DNA of 8,452 bases from Bacteroidota bacterium (lineage in GTDB: Bacteria > Zhuqueibacterota > JdFR-76 > DREG01): the NCBI GenBank assembly GCA_030624545.1, contig JAUXJX010000058.1, forward strand, positions 1-8,452, in the 5' to 3' direction. This document shows, one piece after another, positions 1-6,350 of this stretch. The notes beneath the pieces were generated by a model. That model saw only the letters and a program-made list of their open reading frames with translations, was not told where the DNA came from and searched no databases. The position numbers and the translations under genes were made by a program. Within the stretch, counting starts at the first letter, position 1. Each line of letters opens with the position of its first letter.

Positions 1-1109
1 CAGGTAAATTGCTTTTCGATTCTTGCCCTGCCCTGGCGGCCCAGTTTTTCCGCCAGTTCTGAATCACTCAAAAGGAGAATCAGCTTTTCGGCAATCTCTT
101 TTGGATCTTCCGGATCCACCAAAAAACCCGTCTCCCCATCAACGATGGCGTCTGCCACCCCGCCGGAATTACCGCCGATTACCGGTTTGCCGCAGGCGTT
201 AGCCTCCAAATAGGTGATGCCAAATCCTTCCGTATCCCCTACTGTGGTGAGTTCCCGGCTCGGCATAATGTAGACATCGCAGAGATTATGAAACGCAGGT
301 ATTTCTTGCCTGTCCACGTATCCGGTAAACATGACGGAATCTGTCAGGCCCAATTCATCAATCTTGCTCTGCAATTGTTGATGATATGATTCCTCCCACG
401 GACCGCAAATGACATATGTGATATTCGGTATTTTTTGCCTGACAAGCGGCAGAGCTTGAATAACCCGGTCGTGTCCTTTTCGCACAATCACCCGAGCAAG
501 GGTCAAAATTATCCGGTTGTTCATTAGGCTGTATTTTCGTCTCAGATCCTGGCTGCCATTCGATGGAAAAAACCGGGCTGTGTCGATCCCGGGGGGAATG
601 ATCTGAACCTTCTCTGCGTCGATGTCATAACTCATGAGTAAACGATCTTTGGTGAAGCTGCTTACAGAAATGATTCGTTGACTGGATCGCAAAGTGTTTT
701 TCAGCCAGCGCTTTTTCAGTCCACTCATTTTGCGGGTCACTTCCAGTCCATGAACTACCGTGACAAGCTTCGTTCCATTCTTCCGGGTTAGTGAAACAAC
801 ACCGCGGGCGAAATTCCAGGTGGTGGCCAAAACGAGATCCGGTCTTTGTCCCTCGCTATAATAATCCCGGAGGGCGCGATAACAGTACCAGGTTCGAAGT
901 TTCTTCCAATACTTTCCTTTGATATAGTTGATTGGATATCCGAAATTATCGGATTTGCCGGAATTGTATTCAGGCCTGCCCCTGGTAATCACATGAATCT
1001 CATGCCCCAGCCGGTGCAGCCCATTGGCGACCCCAAAAGCCCACTGAGCAATTCCACCGGGATAAGGCGGAAAGTCTTCTGAGAATATAACAATTCTTTT
1101 CGACGTCAT
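1..1109 (-). CDS. GT4-family glycosyltransferase, C-terminus cut by window edge
   Basis: Retaining GT-B glycosyltransferase of family GT4, expected to move a sugar from a nucleotide-sugar donor onto an LPS-core or surface-glycan acceptor at the cytoplasmic face of the inner membrane. My translation from the ATG at 1109 is open for 369 residues to the window edge. The N-terminal domain opens with a beta strand and glycine loop (RIVIFSEDFPPYPGGIAQW, residues 5-23). The donor domain shows PPGID (172-176), the phosphate-binding pair R206 and K211 in LARVIVRKG, and the EX7E motif E294/E302 within EGFGITYLE, then a GETGFLVDPED loop. These resemble PimB/WcaL-like GT4 enzymes, whose usual length suggests only some 10-25 residues are missing. 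The start lies 3 nt after the stop of the GT9 gene, implying translational coupling. Sugar and acceptor cannot be told. Confidence 0.93.
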   Translation of the reverse strand, partial: MTSKRIVIFSEDFPPYPGGIAQWAFGVANGLHRLGHEIHVITRGRPEYNSGKSDNFGYPINYIKGKYWKKLRTWYCYRALRDYYSEGQRPDLVLATTWNFARGVVSLTRKNGTKLVTVVHGLEVTRKMSGLKKRWLKNTLRSSQRIISVSSFTKDRLLMSYDIDAEKVQIIPPGIDTARFFPSNGSQDLRRKYSLMNNRIILTLARVIVRKGHDRVIQALPLVRQKIPNITYVICGPWEESYHQQLQSKIDELGLTDSVMFTGYVDRQEIPAFHNLCDVYIMPSRELTTVGDTEGFGITYLEANACGKPVIGGNSGGVADAIVDGETGFLVDPEDPKEIAEKLILLLSDSELAEKLGRQGRARIEKQFT

Positions 1110-1112
1110 ACC

Positions 1113-2159
1113 CTAATTTCTCTCTGTCACAGCAAGCATTTCCATGGCAGCATCCAATACCCTCTCAACGGGAACATCCTCGCTCTTGCGAGTTGAAGAA
1201 ACCAATTGACGGTGAGGAATTCCGTAAGGGGAAAACCGCTGCAAGCCCACCTCGACCTTCGGATACAAGCCTACGACCGGCGTTCCGTAACACGATGCCG
1301 CATGAATTAGCGAGGTATCGGGAGTGATTAACAACTGCAGCCGCTTTATGATTTGGCCGGCTTCATAAATGGAATGGGTTTGAGGGGATTTCAGGACACT
1401 CGGAAATGACTGTTCCAATCTGATTTTATCCTGGGCGCGATCGGGCATTGCCAGTATCAGTACCTTCGCAGAAAGTTTACTGAGCAATTTGGCCCACTTT
1501 TCGATGGACCACTCGCTCGGCTTTTTGCCCGCACTCAGGTTGATCCCGACAATTGCCTGGCTGTCCAGTTTCTGCAAGAAATCTTTCATTTCAGCGGAAA
1601 CGCCGGAATTGGGAAGATAGGGCCTGCAATCTTCCGCCGAGTAAGAAATGCCGAGGTGATCAAGCAGCAGGCAATTCTTTTCAACGATGTGCCTGTTCAA
1701 GTCCACGTTGATTAGATAATTAAAAAAACCCTTGTGGTAGGGGTGCGCAATTCCGACGCGGTGCCGGGCGCGAATAACCCTGGTCTGATACAAGAAAGTG
1801 AAGGATGGATGATCCTTTGTGTTAAACAGTAAATCAAACTTCTTCGAAAGGATATTTTTGAAATAGGCAGGGTAGTTCCGCTTCACGGCATAGACGTGAT
1901 CGATATTCGGATCATTTTTGAAAAAGCCGTACACGTCGCTAACTGTCACAACATGGATTTCCAGCTCGGGCAGGGCCCGCCGCAAATTCCTTATCAGCGG
2001 GGTCAAAAGAATGGAATCGCCCAGCCTTTCCTGCGCAAGAATCACAATCGAGTTGAGAGCACCGTCGAAGTTCTTTTCCTCAAGTGCCCGCAGGAAAAAG
2101 CCTATGATTCTTACCCACATGCGCTTCCATTTTCGTTCGAGCTTCCGCAACCGTGTCAT
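1113..2159 (-). CDS. GT9-family glycosyltransferase (heptosyltransferase-like)
   Basis: Family GT9 enzyme of 348 residues; characterised members (WaaC, WaaF, WaaQ) transfer heptose from ADP-heptose onto the inner LPS core. A basic N-terminal extension (residues 1-30, rich in K/R/W) may help membrane association. The first Rossmann domain starts with SIVILAQERLGDSILLTPLI (37-56), the expected acceptor-side loop. The second domain has VGINLSAGKKPSEWSIEKWA (204-223) and the family signature TPDTSLIHAASCYGTPVVGLYP (279-300), close to the D-T/S-G-L-x-H nucleotide-binding motif but with Ser for the usual Gly. The ATG at 2159 overlaps the preceding gene's TGA (ATGA), with an AGGA ribosome binding site 7 nt upstream. 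No heptose synthesis gene (gmhA, hldE, hldD) is visible, so heptose as substrate is inferred from the family only. Confidence 0.93.
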   Translation of the reverse strand: MTRLRKLERKWKRMWVRIIGFFLRALEEKNFDGALNSIVILAQERLGDSILLTPLIRNLRRALPELEIHVVTVSDVYGFFKNDPNIDHVYAVKRNYPAYFKNILSKKFDLLFNTKDHPSFTFLYQTRVIRARHRVGIAHPYHKGFFNYLINVDLNRHIVEKNCLLLDHLGISYSAEDCRPYLPNSGVSAEMKDFLQKLDSQAIVGINLSAGKKPSEWSIEKWAKLLSKLSAKVLILAMPDRAQDKIRLEQSFPSVLKSPQTHSIYEAGQIIKRLQLLITPDTSLIHAASCYGTPVVGLYPKVEVGLQRFSPYGIPHRQLVSSTRKSEDVPVERVLDAAMEMLAVTERN

Positions 2160-3247
2160 TGGCCAATCCTGCCGTTACGCATTGCCGAGAAATAGTCCTC
2201 CAGCTGATCGATCATTCTCGAGACGGTAAAATGATCCCGGACCCGCTTACGACCATTTTGGCCGAAATCGAAACGCAGCTTATCGTCATCAAGCAGGCGG
2301 CCGATTGACTCCGCAAGCGCCTCCGGATTTGCCTGCGGGACAATAATGCCGGTTTCTTCATTCACCATCAACTCGCGTGCCCCGTTCACGTCTGTCGCAA
2401 CAACCGCCTTGCCTGAGGCCATAGCCTCCATCACAACATTGGGCATGCCTTCGAAGAGTGACGGCAGTACGAAAAGATCACAGCCTGTCATATATGAATC
2501 GATATTTTCTCTAAACCCGAGAAAATGAATCTTGTCATCTAACCCCATTGTATTGACAAGTTTTTTCAACTGTCCTTCCAAACGCCCTTTTCCGGCAATT
2601 ACAAAGATGGTGTCATCACGCTTTTGGCCCAGGATAGCGGCCGCTTCGATTAAGTGGCGAAATCCCTTTTGTTCGGTCAATCGGCCGGCGCTGAAGACGA
2701 TTTTCTTACCTGGAAAATCCTCGGAAAAGTCGTATGGCTGAACAGAGGATTTTTCTTCGATGCCGTTATATATCACTCGCACGAAATTATCTTCAAACCA
2801 GCCATATTGCGAATAGGCGTCTTTGATCGTCTTCGTGTTGGTTAGAATTCCATCCGTGAGATGGGTCAACGTTAGTTTGTGCCTCCATTTTATCGCGCAA
2901 AGCTGCACGCCGTGGCGTGCGATAACTGCCGGGGTCCCGGCCATTCTGGCAGCAAGTCCGGCCACTCGCACATCTTTATTCAAATTGCAGACGACAATAT
3001 CTATACCGGAATTCCTGAGGAATTTAGCAATCCTGACGGTATTGAGCGGGCTCAAATCCCATCGAATATTAAACACGCGGGTTTTCACACCCGCATCTTT
3101 GGCTGCTGCCAGGATCTCGGATCTGTCCTTACTCGCCAGAAACACGTTGTGCCCGGCGGCGGTAAGACCTTTTGCAGCATTAATCATCCACTTCTCGCCG
3201 CCGCCAAACTTGTTGCGGCTTATTGAATTGATAAAAAGAATATTCAG
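2156..3247 (-). CDS. GT4-family glycosyltransferase, probable CTG start
   Basis: GT4 glycosyltransferase of 363 residues when started at CTG 3247. Seen: donor-domain motif SAGRLTEQKGF (186-196, R189 and K194 contacting the nucleotide-sugar phosphates in this family), FVIAGKG (215-221), and EX7E at E266/E274 in FEGMPNVVMEA. The first in-frame ATG, at 3187, would delete the essential first beta strand and glycine loop. The upstream codons encode LNILFINSISR followed by NKFGGGEKW, which aligns residue for residue with the start of the preceding GT4 gene (MNYLFLNS...WGGNEQW). No ATG, GTG or TTG exists in frame between that gene's stop (3295-3293) and 3187. CTG 3247 has an AGG ribosome binding site 7 nt upstream. 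The gene follows its neighbour by about 45 nt in the same frame and overlaps the GT9 gene by ATGA. Donor and acceptor are unknown. Confidence is high for the gene, moderate for the start. Confidence 0.9.
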   Translation of the reverse strand: MNILFINSISRNKFGGGEKWMINAAKGLTAAGHNVFLASKDRSEILAAAKDAGVKTRVFNIRWDLSPLNTVRIAKFLRNSGIDIVVCNLNKDVRVAGLAARMAGTPAVIARHGVQLCAIKWRHKLTLTHLTDGILTNTKTIKDAYSQYGWFEDNFVRVIYNGIEEKSSVQPYDFSEDFPGKKIVFSAGRLTEQKGFRHLIEAAAILGQKRDDTIFVIAGKGRLEGQLKKLVNTMGLDDKIHFLGFRENIDSYMTGCDLFVLPSLFEGMPNVVMEAMASGKAVVATDVNGARELMVNEETGIIVPQANPEALAESIGRLLDDDKLRFDFGQNGRKRVRDHFTVSRMIDQLEDYFSAMRNGRIGQ

Positions 3248-3254
3248 ATGCTTA

Positions 3255-3257
3255 CCT
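3255..3257 (-). promoter_or_regulatory. Shine-Dalgarno core (AGG) deciding a CTG start
   Basis: On the minus strand AACAGGTAAGCATCTG places AGG 7 nt before CTG 3247, a normal ribosome-binding distance. No standard start codon is available in that frame nearby, so this site is the main DNA-level support for CTG as the initiation codon. The match is short (three bases) and could be chance; the protein alignment of the N-terminus is the stronger argument. Confidence 0.5.
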
Positions 3258-3292
3258 GTTCTAATGGAATTAGTTGTGGACTTCTGTTCAAA

Positions 3293-4357
3293 TCACACGG
3301 TTCTGCAGAAATCATCGATCTCCCGGCTCATTCTCTCTATTGAGAATTCCCCGGACACCGTTCTCGATCCTGCCTCTCCGACCAATTTTCTCTTGCCCGC
3401 ATCGCGAAACTGCCGGTCGATTAACACAGCCAGATCTTGTGTGTTTTCCCGGTCAATCAGATATCCGTTTACGCCATCTTGAATGAACTCGGCCGCTCCG
3501 TCGATGTTGGTCATGACCACCGGCAGTTTCAAGGCCATGGCCTCAAGTATCGCATTGGGGATTCCCTCTCTGCGCGAAGTCAGCACAAAAAGATCGCTTG
3601 CCGAGAGCAGCGGATAGGGATTTCCCTGAAATCCGACCAGAACAACGTTACAGTCAATATTCAAATCGCGGGCCAAATCCCTGATTCTGTTTTCCGCAGG
3701 TCCGGAGCCGATTAAGATCAAGCCACATTTTGCACTTGTGCCCGTCTGCCGGAGAAAACTCGCAAAACCTTTCAACAGGAAATCAAACCCCTTCCTGCCG
3801 GACAGCTCACCCATTGAGGAAATCAAGAATTCGAAGGGCTTCACGAAGCCATTTTTTATGGCAGCCTTCTCTTGAATCGATTCGATCTCAATCCCATTAC
3901 GAATGACGCGAATTTTCTCGGGACGCACGAAACTTGAACGCAATAGCTCACGTCTGATAGAATCCGCATTCACGATGATCCCGTCGCACAGCGTATCATA
4001 GACCAGGCGATTGATCCGGCTTTCTTTCAAGTGGCGCACGATGCCAAGCCTCAATACATTTTTGATCCCCTTCGACCTGGCCGCCAATCCTGCCAACACG
4101 TAATCCTTTTGTTTGGTGGGAATCAAAACATCAATATTATGGCTCTTAATCAATCTCCGTAGTTGAAAGAGTGTGATCGGGTCCAGTTCACTAAGAAACG
4201 GCAGACGATAACTCGGCACTCGAAATCTTTGCCCAACTTTGTCGGTCCGATAAGCCAAACAGACATTGTCCTTCTCTGCAAGGCTGTTAGCGGCCAGAAA
4301 GGTCCATTGCTCATTTCCGCCCCAACTTTTGGCCGAATTTAGAAAAAGGTAATTCAT
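3293..4357 (-). CDS. GT4-family glycosyltransferase (variant phosphate-binding loop)
   Basis: GT4 glycosyltransferase of 354 residues, probably acting on LPS core or a surface glycan. It starts MNYLFLNSAKSWGGNEQW (1-18), the first strand plus glycine loop of a GT-B fold. The donor domain runs from about residue 175, with LILIGSGPAENRI (213-225), SASDLFVLTSRREG (252-265) and EX7E at E264/E272, then a DGVNGYLID loop (294-302). In the loop where GT4 enzymes usually carry R-x4-K (GRLxxxKG) this one reads SMGELSGRKGF (181-191): Glu184 sits in the Arg position, while K189 is kept and preceded by R188. WaaG-type core glucosyltransferases also lack that Arg and have GRKG, so this may be a subfamily trait. 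The ATG at 4357 overlaps the acyltransferase TGA (ATGA), with GGA about 9 nt upstream as a weak ribosome binding site. Confidence 0.93.
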   Translation of the reverse strand: MNYLFLNSAKSWGGNEQWTFLAANSLAEKDNVCLAYRTDKVGQRFRVPSYRLPFLSELDPITLFQLRRLIKSHNIDVLIPTKQKDYVLAGLAARSKGIKNVLRLGIVRHLKESRINRLVYDTLCDGIIVNADSIRRELLRSSFVRPEKIRVIRNGIEIESIQEKAAIKNGFVKPFEFLISSMGELSGRKGFDFLLKGFASFLRQTGTSAKCGLILIGSGPAENRIRDLARDLNIDCNVVLVGFQGNPYPLLSASDLFVLTSRREGIPNAILEAMALKLPVVMTNIDGAAEFIQDGVNGYLIDRENTQDLAVLIDRQFRDAGKRKLVGEAGSRTVSGEFSIERMSREIDDFCRTV

Positions 4358-5286
4358 GCCACTTTTTCCAATTCAGGCGGCGCGGTCTTCCAGCGTCTGT
4401 GCATCCAGAGGTACTGCTCGGGGAACTTTCGAACATCGCGTTCAAGAAGATTTACGTACCACTCAGTCATTCTATACACGTTTTCGCGGGAGAACTTTGG
4501 CATCGGGTTATCCGGAAACCGCTCAAAATAGAAGTGGTATTTTCCATCCTGATAGTAGGACATGAGGTAAACCAGGGGCGCTCGATAGCGCAGGGCATAA
4601 ACCGCAGCCCCCGTGTGGGTTGATGCCGGACGCCCGAAGAACGGGACGAAGATGCCATTCTTCCCTGCATTCTGGTCGCTGAGCAGACCGATAATCTCCC
4701 CTTTCTTCAAGACCTGCGGTATCTTGCGCCTGGAGTCTTTGATGCGAATGACTGACATGCCGGATTCTATCCGGTGCTTATAAACGATCCGGTCAACCAG
4801 CTTATTGCGCACTTCAGCCACCAACACCCAAAGCGGAAGGCCGCGCATGGCGATTGCCGTGCCGGCCAATTCCCAATTCCCGTGGTGTCCGACAATCAAT
4901 ACGACACCTCTTCCTTCGGACAGAGCAGACTCCATGACCTCCCAATTGCTATTTCCTGTGAAACGATGCAGTCCGAATCGAATCATTTTGGACAACAACA
5001 CCTGCTCCACAACAAATCGGCTAAAATGAAAAAAAGTGGCTCGAGCCATGCTGTCAATCTCTGCTTCTGTGCGCTCCGGGAAGGCCCGTCTTAGATTTTC
5101 AAGGGTTTCCTTTCGCCGATACTTTATGTAATCACACCAGAGTCTGCCCAGGATCCTATGTGTGTCCAGGGCCTCCGGCAAAGATCGAGATCGAATCCAA
5201 CTGCTGACTACACGTACAAAAAAGTATTCCAGATAATGTCTGAATCTATGTCTCATCATTCGGAAAATAATCCTCCGGTTCCGCAT
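4354..5286 (-). CDS. Lipid A biosynthesis acyltransferase, LpxL/HtrB family
   Basis: Acyl-ACP-dependent secondary (late) acyltransferase that adds a fatty acid to a lipid A precursor at the inner membrane; about 310 residues, the family's usual size. Seen: catalytic HX4E motif H134-E139 in VGHHGNWEL (132-140), LLSDQNAGKNGIFVPFFGRP (201-220) matching the family's DQ..G..G.FV.FFG block, and the C-terminal signature PEQYLWMHRRWK (289-300). The first 35 residues are basic and aromatic (RHRFRHYLEYFFVRVV), fitting a membrane-associated N-terminus. The ATG at 5286 has GGAAGAAGAG just upstream but overlaps the peptidase gene by 41 nt. ATGs at 5259 and 5256 would give a more typical MRHRFRHYLEY start and a shorter overlap, so the true start is open. 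Position among lpxK and core transferases supports lipid A as substrate. LpxL versus LpxM-type specificity cannot be decided. Confidence 0.93.
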   Translation of the reverse strand: MRNRRIIFRMMRHRFRHYLEYFFVRVVSSWIRSRSLPEALDTHRILGRLWCDYIKYRRKETLENLRRAFPERTEAEIDSMARATFFHFSRFVVEQVLLSKMIRFGLHRFTGNSNWEVMESALSEGRGVVLIVGHHGNWELAGTAIAMRGLPLWVLVAEVRNKLVDRIVYKHRIESGMSVIRIKDSRRKIPQVLKKGEIIGLLSDQNAGKNGIFVPFFGRPASTHTGAAVYALRYRAPLVYLMSYYQDGKYHFYFERFPDNPMPKFSRENVYRMTEWYVNLLERDVRKFPEQYLWMHRRWKTAPPELEKVA

Positions 5287-6175
5287 TCTCTTCTTCCACC
5301 CAGCGTCGATAAGTCCGGTATCTACGAAAACGTACCATCAGAAAACTGACCACCACAAGAGCAGGAATGACCACCCAGAGGACGAAATCGGATCGATACA
5401 AGAAATACCAACGGAAATTGCTGTTTATATGATTCTGTAGATGCCAGTCGAAATCGCCTTCCTCCATTTCAAGAACTGATGCGAAGGCCTTGCTCCAGCG
5501 ATCGCCCTCGGCAATTCGCGCCAAAATCTGTCGAATGCCTTCCCAGCCCAGGGCATCGATTATCAACTTAACGCCCATATAACTCTGGGCGTAAGCCAGA
5601 TTGGCTTTGCCGCGCTTAAAAGCCAGCACGTCATCAATCTCATCAAGGGAAAGAAGCGAATTGGACAGGTTGGCCCACGACAAGGTAGTCGCGTACTCTG
5701 ATGCGTCTTCTCGCGAATACAGGGTTGAAACGCCCTCTTCAAACCAGCGGGGAATACTGGTTGGTGCAAAATTCTTCCCCAACATTACGTGAACCAATTC
5801 ATGACGCAAGACAGGAAACATCTTATTTCTAAAGTTCTTTTTCAGGCGCAAATAGATAATTCCGGACCGAGGTTTGGTTACTCCTCCGCTCCAATCGGGA
5901 ATAGCCTCGTTTGTCACTTTGATCCAGGTCTGCTCATCCGGGACCAAAAAAATAAAAGCTTCGCCTTTGAATTCGATCCCAATCAAGTCTGATATTTCAG
6001 CCGACGCTTGATTTGCGCTGCTGAGAGTCCTTTCTGCCAGGTCATGATATCCTGCCGAATAGTAAATCCGCATAGAATCATTTCGCACCACCTTCCAGTC
6101 TACGCGAACATCTGCCTTGGTTGTATCCCAAATCGAAATCAATAATAGCAAGGAGGCCACGGCAAATCGCTGCAT
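5246..6175 (-). CDS. Exported zinc metallopeptidase, peptidase MA-like, C-terminal membrane anchor
   Basis: Predicted gluzincin-type metallopeptidase. From the ATG at 6175 it has 309 residues: a signal peptide (MQRFAVASLLLLISIWDTTKA), a domain with RHELVHVML carrying the HExxH zinc motif (H125, E126, H129), and a downstream RWFEEGVS (143-150) whose Glu should be the third zinc ligand, as in peptidase MA-like families. One hydrophobic segment follows (about 264-281, SDFVLWVVIPALVVVSFL), then a very basic stretch (RFRRYRTYRR) and an acidic tail. This predicts a periplasmic catalytic domain with a short cytoplasmic tail. The frame is open to a TTG at 6271 and also has ATG 6214. I chose 6175 because it gives a classic signal peptide, though none of the three has a clear ribosome binding site. 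It is first of the tightly packed genes, overlapping the acyltransferase. Substrate unknown; link to LPS assembly rests on position only. Confidence 0.82.
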   Translation of the reverse strand: MQRFAVASLLLLISIWDTTKADVRVDWKVVRNDSMRIYYSAGYHDLAERTLSSANQASAEISDLIGIEFKGEAFIFLVPDEQTWIKVTNEAIPDWSGGVTKPRSGIIYLRLKKNFRNKMFPVLRHELVHVMLGKNFAPTSIPRWFEEGVSTLYSREDASEYATTLSWANLSNSLLSLDEIDDVLAFKRGKANLAYAQSYMGVKLIIDALGWEGIRQILARIAEGDRWSKAFASVLEMEEGDFDWHLQNHINSNFRWYFLYRSDFVLWVVIPALVVVSFLMVRFRRYRTYRRWVEEENAEPEDYFPNDET

Positions 6176-6350
6176 TTGGTAAAAGTAATATAGCACGATA
6201 AGGCTTTCAAGCATTTTCGGCCAAGACCCCGAATGAAGTCGGTTTTCTTTGAAAACAGGATTTTGCTTCAAACAATCTTTAGAAATGAATTACTTATGAA
6301 TCAATGCAGAAAAATGAGGGAACTTGTCTAAATATCAGAAAGAAAGGCGG
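6176..6350. other. Intergenic gap before the metallopeptidase gene
   Basis: About 175 bp between the regulator's stop and the preferred peptidase start, AT-rich near the regulator end. It is the only sizeable gap ahead of the six closely packed genes, so a promoter for them would be expected here. I found no convincing -35/-10 pair, sigma-54 site or terminator hairpin. The right portion (to 6271) is coding if the TTG start is used instead. Confidence 0.5.

Noticed and set aside
3185..3187. ATG 3187 as the start of the second GT4 gene
   Set aside because: It would remove the first beta strand and the glycine loop (FGGGEKW), which are clearly encoded upstream in frame and match the neighbouring paralogue.
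2823..3482. Plus-strand open frame of 219 codons
   Set aside because: It lies antisense across two GT4 genes with clear motifs, spans their junction and shows no recognisable domain; it is a shadow frame.
6185..6192. TATATT box just upstream of ATG 6175
   Set aside because: It has no -35 partner at 16-18 nt and would give an almost leaderless transcript; nothing else supports it.
6217..6233. Sigma-54-like sequence TTGGCCGAAAATGCTTG on the minus strand upstream of the peptidase
   Set aside because: The GG to GC spacing is 8 nt, not 10, so it does not fit a -24/-12 promoter.
6276..6304. Possible -35/-10 pair TTGATT, 17 nt, TAAAGA on the minus strand
   Set aside because: The spacing is right but the -10 matches the consensus poorly; such matches are expected by chance in AT-rich sequence.
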